Shown one piece after another: positions 37,717 to 45,709 of a stretch of 64,000 bases of DNA. The DNA comes from Vibrio ruber DSM 16370 (GTDB taxonomy: Bacteria > Pseudomonadota > Gammaproteobacteria > Enterobacterales > Vibrionaceae), in NCBI RefSeq assembly GCF_900163965.1, contig NZ_FULE01000034.1, positions 54,553 to 118,552 on the forward strand. The letters run 5' to 3'. The notes below the pieces were generated by a model. That model made no database searches. It had not been told where the DNA came from and saw only the letters and a program-made list of their open reading frames with translations. The translations under genes were made by a program, and so were the position numbers. Numbering within the stretch: position 1 is the first letter of the stretch; every line of letters begins with the position of its first letter.

Positions 37717-37735
37717 GTTATACTCTGGGTATAAC
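37717..37735. promoter_or_regulatory. Candidate operator/promoter of the TumE-type pair
   Basis: A perfect dyad, GTTATAC-TCTGG-GTATAAC, lies 13 bp before the toxin gene ATG, with a TATACT -10-like box (37719-37724) inside its left arm. An operator over the promoter is usual for autoregulated toxin-antitoxin operons. Confidence 0.55.
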
Positions 37736-37748
37736 ATCAGGAGAGCTG

Positions 37749-38105
37749 ATGGAAGGATTAGATATTTTGTTAAGTATGCATGGCACAGTCGTGTACCGGG
37801 ATGATGGTTATTGGTGGAAAATTGAAGCATGGACGGTTCCGCCAACCAGAGAACGTCCCCACGGGATCCGTTATACCATGACGCTACATAACAGATTTAA
37901 CAAAAGAGTTTTTGGTTATGACAATGCTCATGCAGTGAAGCCACGGAAAAATAAACGATTCAGCGGCAAACGGTATGACTACGATCATTTGCACCGGACA
38001 GCGATTGATCAGGGAACACCCTATGAGTTTCAGGATGTTTATACGTTACTACAGGACTTTTTCTCGGGCATTGACGCAACCATCGTAGCAATAGAGGGGA
38101 AATAA
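37749..38105 (+). CDS. TumE-family (DUF6516-like) toxin
   Basis: A 118-residue protein: MEGLDILLSMHGTVVYRDDG, WWKIEAWTVPPTRERPHGIR, HNRFNKRVFGYDNAHAV, and YDYDHLHRTAIDQGTPYEFQ. The YDHxH-like segment, conserved aromatic/basic residues and the following HTH gene fit TumE/DUF6516 toxins paired with an HTH antitoxin. GGAGAG precedes the ATG. The next gene starts 2 bp after its stop. The cellular target is not known from sequence. Confidence 0.8.
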   Translation: MEGLDILLSMHGTVVYRDDGYWWKIEAWTVPPTRERPHGIRYTMTLHNRFNKRVFGYDNAHAVKPRKNKRFSGKRYDYDHLHRTAIDQGTPYEFQDVYTLLQDFFSGIDATIVAIEGK

Positions 38106-38106
38106 C

Positions 38107-38508
38107 ATGAAAGCCAGAATCGGCATTATGTCTGAAGCACTGATTCGTTTCCGTCTGCTGGCGATCGCGCAGGGGAAATATGTGCCGCAAGCGGATGAGC
38201 CGAAGGTTTGGTACACATCGGTCAATGCGGTAGCACAGATTTTAAGGCCGGAGAATATCGCCTTATTACGCCTGATTGAGACGGAAAAACCGGCAAGCCT
38301 GACGGCGTTGGCCAAAATCTCCGGTCGGGCCAAATCTAACTTATCCAACACGTTGAAAACGCTTAGTGAAAAAGGTTTCGTCCGCATGGAGCCGACTACC
38401 GGTAAAGCTCTGAAACCGGTGGCGATTTATACGGATTTTGAGATTATTTCGGACTCTGCACTTGAGCAAAAGTTATTGAAATTAATGGCTTCGATGTCAG
38501 CGGCCTGA
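38107..38508 (+). CDS. HTH antitoxin of the TumE pair (HVO_A0114/MarR-like)
   Basis: A 133-residue DNA-binding protein. N-terminal part: MKARIGIMSEALIRFRLLAI; central winged helix: LRLIETEKPASLTALAKISG, RAKSNLSNTLKTLSEKGFVR. Order toxin-then-antitoxin is typical for this pair, unlike most type II systems. Probably represses through the dyad at 37717-37735. Confidence 0.82.
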   Translation: MKARIGIMSEALIRFRLLAIAQGKYVPQADEPKVWYTSVNAVAQILRPENIALLRLIETEKPASLTALAKISGRAKSNLSNTLKTLSEKGFVRMEPTTGKALKPVAIYTDFEIISDSALEQKLLKLMASMSAA

Positions 38509-38735
38509 GGCGAAACGTTCGAAATCGTGCCTAGCATTTTTACCCGGTTAAGATTGTCTCCGCAGTGTGGAGGTAATTGAGCAGAGCGAATCTGAAAATC
38601 ATTTTAGTCCATTCTCTATTGATAGCATTGTGTGTCGCTGGTGGCCGATTCTATGATGTTCTGTGCAAAAAATAACATAACGACTCTCAGGACTTTTGAT
38701 ACGATAAGGCTTTGTCAATCAATCGGTAATGACGT

Positions 38736-39104
38736 ATGACGTTAAGAAAAACATCCGGTGCTTTGTGTGCACTTTTTATCCTGAGCTATGGTGCTCTTAA
38801 TGCTTGGGGAACTTGGGGAGATATTGTAGAAAAAATGCTTGCCTTTTTTACAATAACTAGCATTTTCTTTGTCATTATTGCTCTTTTTGGAATATTTCGT
38901 GGGCAATTAAATCTAAAAGAGATTGAATTAAAGATAATAGCCTGCTCGTTTCCTGTTATTACATTATTAGAGCATGTATATCCACTGATTAAATATTCGG
39001 ACCAAAAGAAAGATCCTGATTGGCTGTTTTCTTTAGGGATGGATTTCTCAATATCTGTTCTGGTCTTTTATATACTTTGGAGTAATTTAAAAAAATGTCA
39101 GTAA
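38736..39104 (+). CDS. Four-helix membrane protein, unknown function
   Basis: A 122-residue, AT-rich gene with hydrophobic segments at about 7-27, 33-52, 66-86 and 102-118. No family is recognised. It overlaps the next gene by 10 bp, suggesting a co-translated pair. Both lie between the two copies of the MNT-HEPN locus. The 227 bp before it hold no recognised feature. Confidence 0.6.
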   Translation: MTLRKTSGALCALFILSYGALNAWGTWGDIVEKMLAFFTITSIFFVIIALFGIFRGQLNLKEIELKIIACSFPVITLLEHVYPLIKYSDQKKDPDWLFSLGMDFSISVLVFYILWSNLKKCQ

Positions 39105-39430
39105 ATACCTCAATACTTAGTGCCATAAAATCACTGTCCCCGGCTTCAGTTGTCTTTAATCTTCTGTATAAAATGTATAAGCAAGTCGGAGCGCAAGAAG
39201 ATGCTGACGAAATATATAAGAACACCATTGTAATTTTAGAAGAGTTGCTACAGCGCGGTTATAGATTTGAATCACCAGAGATTCAGGCTGTTGTTAATAT
39301 TCTTCGGGACTTGCCCGCAATGGGAGCCAAAAGAGCTAACTTTGAAAGAATATACTTACAAGATGAGTATACTCTTAGACGACTACCGCATGATCCCCGA
39401 AAACTCCATGCACAAGGATGTTGGCACTGA
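39095..39430 (+). CDS. Hypothetical soluble protein, partner of the four-helix protein
   Basis: A 111-residue protein, mainly helical by appearance: LSPASVVFNLLYKMYKQVGA, ADEIYKNTIVILEELLQRGY. No catalytic motif or family is recognised. Translational overlap with the upstream membrane protein suggests the two act together. Confidence 0.55.
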   Translation: MSVNTSILSAIKSLSPASVVFNLLYKMYKQVGAQEDADEIYKNTIVILEELLQRGYRFESPEIQAVVNILRDLPAMGAKRANFERIYLQDEYTLRRLPHDPRKLHAQGCWH

Positions 39431-39453
39431 CGATAGGCTTACTGTCAGTTTAG

Positions 39454-39478
39454 ATTGTTCACGCAGTGCGTGAACAAT
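39454..39478. terminator. Hairpin between convergent unknown gene and MNT-HEPN gene
   Basis: A 10-bp stem ATTGTTCACG with loop CAGTG and CGTGAACAAT, between two convergent stops. A T-run is lacking, so it may instead be a protein-binding dyad. Confidence 0.5.
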
Positions 39479-39489
39479 TACATCAATGC

Positions 39490-40407
39490 TTATTTCTGCC
39501 TTTGCGATTCAATATTCTCTCCAATCCTTCCCCGACAAACCTCTTCCGTCAGCATTTTCAGTTTTTCAACCTCTTCGGCCAGATAGTCCAGCTCTTCGAC
39601 GGTGATTTCGTAGTGCTCCGAGTAGCGGGCATCGACGTAGGCGCGTTTGAGGCGGTGGAAGCTGCGGCGACGGAACTGGTTGTCGGCAGGGAAGAGGCGG
39701 GCGAATCGTTCGTCTTGTCCGGCACAGAAGGCGCGCAGTTTTTCCAGATCGTGGGTTTTAGGCAGATAGTTGGTACACACTAACAGGGTACAGGCAAGCA
39801 GACGCTCGGTGGCTTGATGAAGTTCAAAGGCTGCTTTTGCCAGCTCAAACTGTGGATTCTTGAAAATGATCTGAAAGACATTCAGACAGTCGAGCACACT
39901 TTTGAACCAACGATCAAAATGATTTTGCGCAATCTGCTGACTTTCTTCGGCCGTCAGATCCCCCGGTAGTGCCAGTTCCCGGCCATCGGCACTGTACAAC
40001 TCGATACCTTGTTCGCGGATATCCCGAAAGAAATAGTGCCCGTCGTGCAGCCACTGGTTGACTTCACCAAGGGTGTGAACAATCAGCCCCAGCGGTGTTT
40101 TGGGGATGCGACGGCTGATACGGTCTTCCGCCAGACTCCACAGGGTGAATTCTTCCACCAGTTCGAAGCGATTGACGATCACCAGCACATCATAATCGCT
40201 GACATAGCCGTTGGCCGGGTCATTGACCCAGTTACCTTTGGCATAACTGCCGAACAGGATGATTTTGTGGATTTTAAAACCGGCTTTTTTGCCGCTTCTT
40301 CCAGCGACGTATTCATCCACCACATCGCGCAAAATGGTCGCAATGGTGTGAATATCCTGTTGTTTCCGCTCGGGAAGATGGTCAAGTGTCTTTTTCATGT
40401 CGGTCAT
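39490..40407 (-). CDS. MNT-HEPN fusion protein (nucleotidyltransferase + HEPN)
   Basis: A 305-residue protein. An N-terminal extension (1-45) is followed by a Pol-beta-type nucleotidyltransferase domain with GSYAKGNW (53-60) and the metal Asp pair in SDYDVLVIVNR (D71, D73). A C-terminal HEPN domain follows (about 170-290; FELHQATERLLACTLLV, THDLEKLRAFC). In split MNT/HEPN toxin-antitoxin systems the nucleotidyltransferase modifies and silences the HEPN RNase; here both are one chain. A broken second copy lies at 37318-37523. Confidence 0.85.
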   Translation of the reverse strand: MTDMKKTLDHLPERKQQDIHTIATILRDVVDEYVAGRSGKKAGFKIHKIILFGSYAKGNWVNDPANGYVSDYDVLVIVNRFELVEEFTLWSLAEDRISRRIPKTPLGLIVHTLGEVNQWLHDGHYFFRDIREQGIELYSADGRELALPGDLTAEESQQIAQNHFDRWFKSVLDCLNVFQIIFKNPQFELAKAAFELHQATERLLACTLLVCTNYLPKTHDLEKLRAFCAGQDERFARLFPADNQFRRRSFHRLKRAYVDARYSEHYEITVEELDYLAEEVEKLKMLTEEVCRGRIGENIESQRQK

Positions 40408-40510
40408 CGTACTACGCGGTGAGAATCGGGTAAATGGGCGTCTCGGGGTTGAGGTGAGTTTTGCGTGTGAGTGCGGTTTTTGGTGTAAATGGGGTGTTGG
40501 TTGAGGATGA
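39507..40510. repeat. Intact copy of the duplicated MNT-HEPN locus
   Basis: The end of the coding region (39507-39634), its start (40323-40407) and about 100 bp upstream (to about 40510) recur at 37318-37625 with a few percent difference. Repeats are in direct orientation with ~1.9 kb between, which could allow recombination that removes the TumE-type pair and the unknown pair. 40511-40690 is an AT-rich gap that probably holds the promoter of the next gene. Confidence 0.85.
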
Positions 40511-40690
40511 GGGTGGTTGAACTACAATCTATTCTTGTGTTTCTTCAAGAACAAAAATTTACAGGTAGTGACAATTTTATTGCTCACGCTATCTAAAATG
40601 CTTAAGTTTTAATAGAAAATGGTGTTTTTTGTGTCTAGGTTTTATATTATATATTCATTATGTTAATCGTCAGTTTTACAAAGGTTTTTT

Positions 40691-42388
40691 ATGAAAAAGC
40701 TAGAATTTCCTGCAATTAGGCTTCGACAAACAGCTAGTTCTGAGTGGATAGCCTATTTTTCTGCTAATGTTTTAGATATTGAAGATTTTTCAGGTATACC
40801 TCAAAAAAGGAATTTTGATAATGCAGAATCGATTGGATTTCAGAGAACGGTTAAAGAAGACAGATTGTCGAATTTAGTTAATTTCTATTCGGATGAAAGA
40901 AATGTAATACAGAATCCATTAATTTGTGCTACTAGAAACTCTCCTACTCACTCAGAAATTCAATCTAAAGTTTCATTTAGAGTAGCTCCTGAGTATAAAG
41001 ATAATGATTCAATTCAAATAGGTTTTATTGAAGTTGAATATGAGAATTTTGATAGCTATCCCTTATTGTACTGCCTAAATGAATTGAAAAAACAATTAAT
41101 TGAACGTCTTCCTGATTTGGAGGATTTAGGTATTGATCAGTCATTGTTAGAACAGTTGAAATCTAGGTATTATTCAGATGATTATGATGATAAATTAATA
41201 GAAAATAATGATTACAATTCAGATGATTATAACTCAGGCGATGTGAGTCTTGATGATAGTTATATTAAAGAGTTTTGGCAAGAAGTTATATGTCGAATTC
41301 GTCTCCTTGAGGCCGATCCTAAAAAAGATGACAGAAGTGAAATATTAGGATTCTCAAAAGATGCCGTATGTTCATATTTAAAACCCGTAGTTATTGTGGA
41401 TGGTCAACACCGATTGTCTGGGGCTATTGAATGTGCCAAAAAAATAGCAAATTCAGAGAAGTTTGAGGATGTTAGGGATTTAGTTGAGCAGGGGATATCA
41501 CCAGAAGATGCGACAAAGAAAGTTACAAGAGAAAATGCAAGATGTTTGCCTATATCCTTGTTAATGTCAGATGATCCTGCTGAGCATGTTTTCCAGTTTA
41601 TTGTAGTAAATCAAAAAGCTACACCTATTAATAAGGCATTACTTGGGACTATTGTATCAACGACACTTTCTGATGATGAATTAGGAAAGGTAACGTCACG
41701 CTTGAAGAATTCAGATATTCCTCTAGAAGATTCTCGATCTGTATCAATGGTTACTCGTCGGGCAGATAGTCCTTTTAAAGATTTGGTTCAAACAGGAATA
41801 GATAAAGAAAAATCAGGTAAGTTACAGTGGCCAGTCATGAAAAGTTTGGTTTCAATGTTTCGAGATCTAAAAGGCGGAAAATATTATTCTGATGAAGATA
41901 AAAATGATCATATATATAATTGGCGGATAGACTATTTGTCAGAATCCAGAATTGTGTCTGATGAGGCTGGACTGAGAACGTTATCTACGTGGCAAGATAA
42001 TGAAATATGGTATGATGTTTTTAGGGTTTTTTGGTCAAAAGTAAGAGATCATTTTGCTAACGTTGATGATCCTGAAGAACCTAATTACTGGGGGAACACA
42101 GAGTCAAATCTATTTAATAAAGTATATTTGAATATATTAGCAGTAGACTTTTTTTCCTTCATGAATGATAAAGAATATACATTGGATTCTTTAGATGATT
42201 TAGAAGAAAAAATAGAGAAATGGCTGGATGGAATGAGTGATAATTATTTTTCAAGACCATTGACATTAACCGTAAAAAAAGACACTCCAGCATTGAGAAA
42301 AGTTTGGAATAAGGAATGGGTTAATTATAGGAAAACACCTAAATCTCGAAAGTCTCTACCATCTGTTAAAGCACTTTCTAAAATTTGA
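40691..42388 (+). CDS. DGQHR-domain protein (DndB-related), large variant
   Basis: A 565-residue protein with the DndB/DGQHR signature VVIVDGQHRLSGAIECAK (DGQHR at 237-241). Later segments are also DndB-like: ARCLPISLLMSDD, VFQFIVVNQKATPINKALLG. It is longer than DndB (~360), with an acidic Asp/Tyr-rich insert at about 160-190 (YYSDDYDDKLIENNDY). The gene is far more AT-rich than the dnd genes, so it was probably acquired separately. An HNH nuclease gene follows 2 bp after its stop. It may sense or regulate phosphorothioate DNA and control the nuclease. Confidence 0.82.
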   Translation: MKKLEFPAIRLRQTASSEWIAYFSANVLDIEDFSGIPQKRNFDNAESIGFQRTVKEDRLSNLVNFYSDERNVIQNPLICATRNSPTHSEIQSKVSFRVAPEYKDNDSIQIGFIEVEYENFDSYPLLYCLNELKKQLIERLPDLEDLGIDQSLLEQLKSRYYSDDYDDKLIENNDYNSDDYNSGDVSLDDSYIKEFWQEVICRIRLLEADPKKDDRSEILGFSKDAVCSYLKPVVIVDGQHRLSGAIECAKKIANSEKFEDVRDLVEQGISPEDATKKVTRENARCLPISLLMSDDPAEHVFQFIVVNQKATPINKALLGTIVSTTLSDDELGKVTSRLKNSDIPLEDSRSVSMVTRRADSPFKDLVQTGIDKEKSGKLQWPVMKSLVSMFRDLKGGKYYSDEDKNDHIYNWRIDYLSESRIVSDEAGLRTLSTWQDNEIWYDVFRVFWSKVRDHFANVDDPEEPNYWGNTESNLFNKVYLNILAVDFFSFMNDKEYTLDSLDDLEEKIEKWLDGMSDNYFSRPLTLTVKKDTPALRKVWNKEWVNYRKTPKSRKSLPSVKALSKI

Positions 42389-42390
42389 TT

Positions 42391-43359
42391 ATGAATATTC
42401 AAGCATTGCAATTGTTCATTAAAAAATCTCAAAATTTTTTGAATTGTGGGAATACTAATTTCCGAGATAATTTTATAGAGTTAGCTCAGCAACAGGTACC
42501 ATCAGAAATTTTTGGAAACAGACAAAGCTTACATGATGCGGATTATCGATTGTTATTATATAGCTGGTTTGTTGAATCAATTTGTGATTTTGAACGTTTG
42601 CATAATGATACTGAAAAAGTTCGAGTTTGGAGTTGGGTTGAGTCTGGATTAAACTCTCTCTTTCCTGGACAGAAAATTGAGAATGATTTAATCGGAATAA
42701 TTACAGAAGAATTATTTCAAAAGTTTGTATTGAATAACCAAAAAAAAAGAGGTGGTCGTTGGAAAATATCAGTAAAACAAGATCTACTTGCTAGAAACAG
42801 AGAGCCTAAATGTTGGATATGCAAGAGACCTTTTTCTACGGAAGCTATAGACAATTTTACTGAGGCTCATAAATGTCAAATTCAGACTCCAAATACAGTA
42901 GATTTTATGTTTCCTCGAGGATTAAGAGACACAGATCTGTCAATTCAGGTTGAACATATTGTTCCATTTAGTCTTGCAGGGAATGATCCTGACAATATTG
43001 ATAATTTAGATTTATCTTGTGGTTGGTGTAACTTGTCCAAGTCGAATACAGTCTCAATGTATACTCGAAACCGTAATGGTAAATACTACAATCATCCCAA
43101 TTTAGGGAGAGTATCTATACCCAATAGATATTGGGTTGTTAAGTTATTGATGTCCCATGATGAATGTCAAGTATGTGGAAAGAAACCTCAAATTAAAGGG
43201 AATGAATTAAGACCTGTTCTTATTAATGATAAAGGGGTTGCCAATATAAATAACTTAAAGGTTGTATGTGGTAACTGTGATCCAATCAGAGGCGATAGAA
43301 TTGTTGATGCAATGACATATGAACAATTGGTTACAGTCAAAAAATCGAACTTAATTTAA
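42391..43359 (+). CDS. HNH endonuclease with multiple CxxC zinc motifs
   Basis: A 322-residue protein. The HNH/treble-clef region has CWIC (141-144), VEHIVPFS (His 190), DNIDNLDLSCGWCNLSKSN (Asn and C210-x2-C213). A second zinc ribbon follows: CQVCGKK (259-262) and VVCGNCDP (293-296). The N-terminal 130 residues are not recognised and could bind DNA or the partner. It is very AT-rich, coupled to the DGQHR gene and convergent with dndE. It probably cuts DNA. ATG 42391 is preferred to TTG 42385. The ribosome-binding site is poor, implying coupled translation. Confidence 0.85.
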   Translation: MNIQALQLFIKKSQNFLNCGNTNFRDNFIELAQQQVPSEIFGNRQSLHDADYRLLLYSWFVESICDFERLHNDTEKVRVWSWVESGLNSLFPGQKIENDLIGIITEELFQKFVLNNQKKRGGRWKISVKQDLLARNREPKCWICKRPFSTEAIDNFTEAHKCQIQTPNTVDFMFPRGLRDTDLSIQVEHIVPFSLAGNDPDNIDNLDLSCGWCNLSKSNTVSMYTRNRNGKYYNHPNLGRVSIPNRYWVVKLLMSHDECQVCGKKPQIKGNELRPVLINDKGVANINNLKVVCGNCDPIRGDRIVDAMTYEQLVTVKKSNLI

Positions 43360-43392
43360 TAAAATTGACGCTATCGCGTCAATTTTATTAAA
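43355..43392. terminator. Bidirectional terminator inside overlapping 3' ends of the HNH and dndE genes
   Basis: A perfect 17-bp stem, TTTAATAAAATTGACGC with loop TATC and its complement, spans the stop codons of both convergent genes. A/T-rich outer arms give a U-run in either direction. Confidence 0.9.
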
Positions 43393-43739
43393 CTATCAAT
43401 TTTATTTGTTTTATTAGACAAATAAGAAATCCCCCGATGAAGATGTAATTTGAAATAATAGTAAAGTTCATCTTCATTGATTGTTCCATAATCTTGGTAG
43501 ACGCGCTGTTTCAACATAGCAAGATAAATCTCTGCGAACTCTCCACCGAAGACTTTCCAGGTCATTTCTACGTTACTGTCTGTGACAATCTCTTCATGTG
43601 GGGGAATGCTTTCTTCTTGAAGGGATAGCATCAGAGCCCAACGACACAACACATTCCAGGTTTCTATTTTGGTGTCTTTTTTTATTTTAATCAGATGCCC
43701 TTTGGCTTTTTCTGATAAGCGGATTGTCTCAATACTCAT
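43371..43739 (-). CDS. dndE: DNA sulfur modification protein DndE
   Basis: A 122-residue DndE, the small basic subunit that binds DNA (nicked dsDNA is reported) in the DndCDE modification complex. Start MSIETIRLSEKAKGHLIKIK, then NVLCRWALMLSLQEES and WKVFGGEFAEIYLAMLKQRV match the family. It overlaps dndD by 4 bp. The last codons form one arm of the terminator shared with the HNH gene. Confidence 0.95.
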   Translation of the reverse strand: MSIETIRLSEKAKGHLIKIKKDTKIETWNVLCRWALMLSLQEESIPPHEEIVTDSNVEMTWKVFGGEFAEIYLAMLKQRVYQDYGTINEDELYYYFKLHLHRGISYLSNKTNKIDSLIKLTR

Positions 43740-45709
43740 ACTTCCTCCGCAAAGTATCCGGGGCGAATGGTGGATGTTTTCTGGGACTCGTCATAAGCAA
43801 TGTGGTACTCACTGGCAATATAAGGTTTCAGTTTCTTATAGTATTCACCGGAAATCTCTTCATCGGTCGAGAGCAGGATGACTTGCTCTGCCGCCTGAGG
43901 GAAGTAATTCTCGACCAGTTTGGTTCGGTGTTTTCCATCAAGCCGTCCCATCGGTGTATCAATGATGGTTGGGATCTCTTTGCCGGATTCATCGGCCAGT
44001 GCCCACAGTGTCGCCACCGATAAAAGTTGCCGTTCACCAGCCGAAAGGCGAGCTGAATCAATGGGCTGATTGTTGTTACCCAATATTTGCAGCTTAAAGT
44101 TTTGTGTGTTGATGTGAACTTTTGAGATCAGCTCTGATTTACGTCCCAGAGAGTCAAACTTTCTTTTGATCTTGTCTTCAAGCTTAGAAATGTTTTCACG
44201 AATGAGCATTTCTTTAAAGTCATCAATGATCGACTTCATTTCAACCAGATGATCGGCAACCTGTTGATTGCGCTGATGCTCGAAGGTCTCAGCATTTTGC
44301 TGAACTAACGTTGCATCAAGCCGGGACTCATTTTCATGTAGCTGATTCTGACATTGATTCCGTTCTTCAAGGGTCGCTTCGAGATGCAGTTTACTTTGTT
44401 CGATCCGCGCTTCTACATTCTCTTTGGCAGCAATGAGGTCTTTGACCGATTCATAATCCGGTACTGCTTCGAGTTTTTTATCAATGAGAGCCAGTTTTTC
44501 AACCAGTTCATTTTTCTGCTTGAGCAGGGTCTGACTTTCTTCGGCCTCATTAGCGAGTAATGACTGAGCAAACTCAAAGAGGGTTGGATTGGTATGCAGA
44601 TAGATTTCAGCACCTGAGGCGTTATTGTCTGTTTCTTGGTGAATTTGTTCTAATAACTGCTGGACGAGGTTTACCGTCTCGGCATTTGCTGATTGAGTTA
44701 AACGTGCCATTAAAGCAGTATTTTGTGCCGTAATATGTTTTTGGGCATTGCTTATTTCAGAGGCTTGCTGTTCTTTCTGGGATTGTTGATGAGCAGCCTT
44801 GAATAATTTACTCCCAAGACGTAAGGGTAAAGCACCGGAAGCTAATTTACCTAAATGAGAGTCGATGGCATCTAGTTGTAAGGTCGCTTCTCTTCTTTCT
44901 GCTTGGATCTCTGCTAAAGACTCCAATAGGTGAGCGCCTGTACTGTGCATTTGAACCTCTGCGGACTTAAGTTCCTCTTCCAGTGTTTCTCGTCGAGCAA
45001 TGGTTGCTTTAATTTCTTGTTCGAGCTCTTGCAGATTGTTTTCAAGTGATTGTTTTCTGTCTAAAAGCTCTTGTACGCGCTCACTGGCTTTTTTATCCAG
45101 ATTTTTTTCCTGACGGCGTTGTCTTTGTGAATTTAAGTCTTTCGATAACTGACTCAGGAGTTCCAGCCCCAATAGTGCTTCAATGCCCGTTTTAATTAAC
45201 TGCGCAGATCGGGACTCATCTGCCAGATCTTCGATCTTCTCGCCATCGAAGAAGAACAGCTCTGACATATTTTGCGGAATAAACTCAGAAACAAAGTCGT
45301 TCCAGTTGTCGGTTAATAAACGGTCTTGCTCACCGTTGATAAAAACCTGAACTGTATCACTGATCTCTGCATTGCCGTTATCTGTCCAAGAACGAACGAC
45401 CTGATATTGGTTGTCCTTGGTTCCTTGACTGTGTCTGAATGTAAGCGATACCGACGCCGATTTTTCGCCGCTGAAACGGTTAATGCTGCGTTTTAGGTAG
45501 TCACTGTATGGGAGCCTCCCACGATTCGAGCACTTGGCATGTTTTCCATATAGAGCCAATTGCATTGAGTCGAGAAAAGTGGTTTTGCCGCCACCATTTA
45601 ATCCACCAAACAGAATAATCGGTTTACTGGCGTCACTGCTATTCAGATCAATGGTGTGCTCACCCTGATAAATGCCAAAGTTGTTGAGTTTTACTTGTTC
45701 AAAAATCAT
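43736..45709 (-). CDS. dndD: DNA sulfur modification ATPase DndD
   Basis: A 657-residue SMC/Rad50-like ATPase. Walker A is FGGLNGGGKTTFLD (about 34-47). A long coiled-coil middle (about 190-500, many Glu/Gln/Leu heptads) follows, then the ABC signature region RLSAGERQLLSVATLWALAD and Walker B-like PTIIDTPMGRLDGKHR. It probably uses ATP to open or nick DNA for sulfur insertion. It overlaps dndC by 4 bp. Confidence 0.96.
   Translation of the reverse strand: MIFEQVKLNNFGIYQGEHTIDLNSSDASKPIILFGGLNGGGKTTFLDSMQLALYGKHAKCSNRGRLPYSDYLKRSINRFSGEKSASVSLTFRHSQGTKDNQYQVVRSWTDNGNAEISDTVQVFINGEQDRLLTDNWNDFVSEFIPQNMSELFFFDGEKIEDLADESRSAQLIKTGIEALLGLELLSQLSKDLNSQRQRRQEKNLDKKASERVQELLDRKQSLENNLQELEQEIKATIARRETLEEELKSAEVQMHSTGAHLLESLAEIQAERREATLQLDAIDSHLGKLASGALPLRLGSKLFKAAHQQSQKEQQASEISNAQKHITAQNTALMARLTQSANAETVNLVQQLLEQIHQETDNNASGAEIYLHTNPTLFEFAQSLLANEAEESQTLLKQKNELVEKLALIDKKLEAVPDYESVKDLIAAKENVEARIEQSKLHLEATLEERNQCQNQLHENESRLDATLVQQNAETFEHQRNQQVADHLVEMKSIIDDFKEMLIRENISKLEDKIKRKFDSLGRKSELISKVHINTQNFKLQILGNNNQPIDSARLSAGERQLLSVATLWALADESGKEIPTIIDTPMGRLDGKHRTKLVENYFPQAAEQVILLSTDEEISGEYYKKLKPYIASEYHIAYDESQKTSTIRPGYFAEEV

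Noticed and set aside
37717..37735. Integron attC site or core site because of GTTATAC/GTATAAC
   Set aside because: No attC-like R/L boxes around it and its place right before the toxin gene fits an operator.
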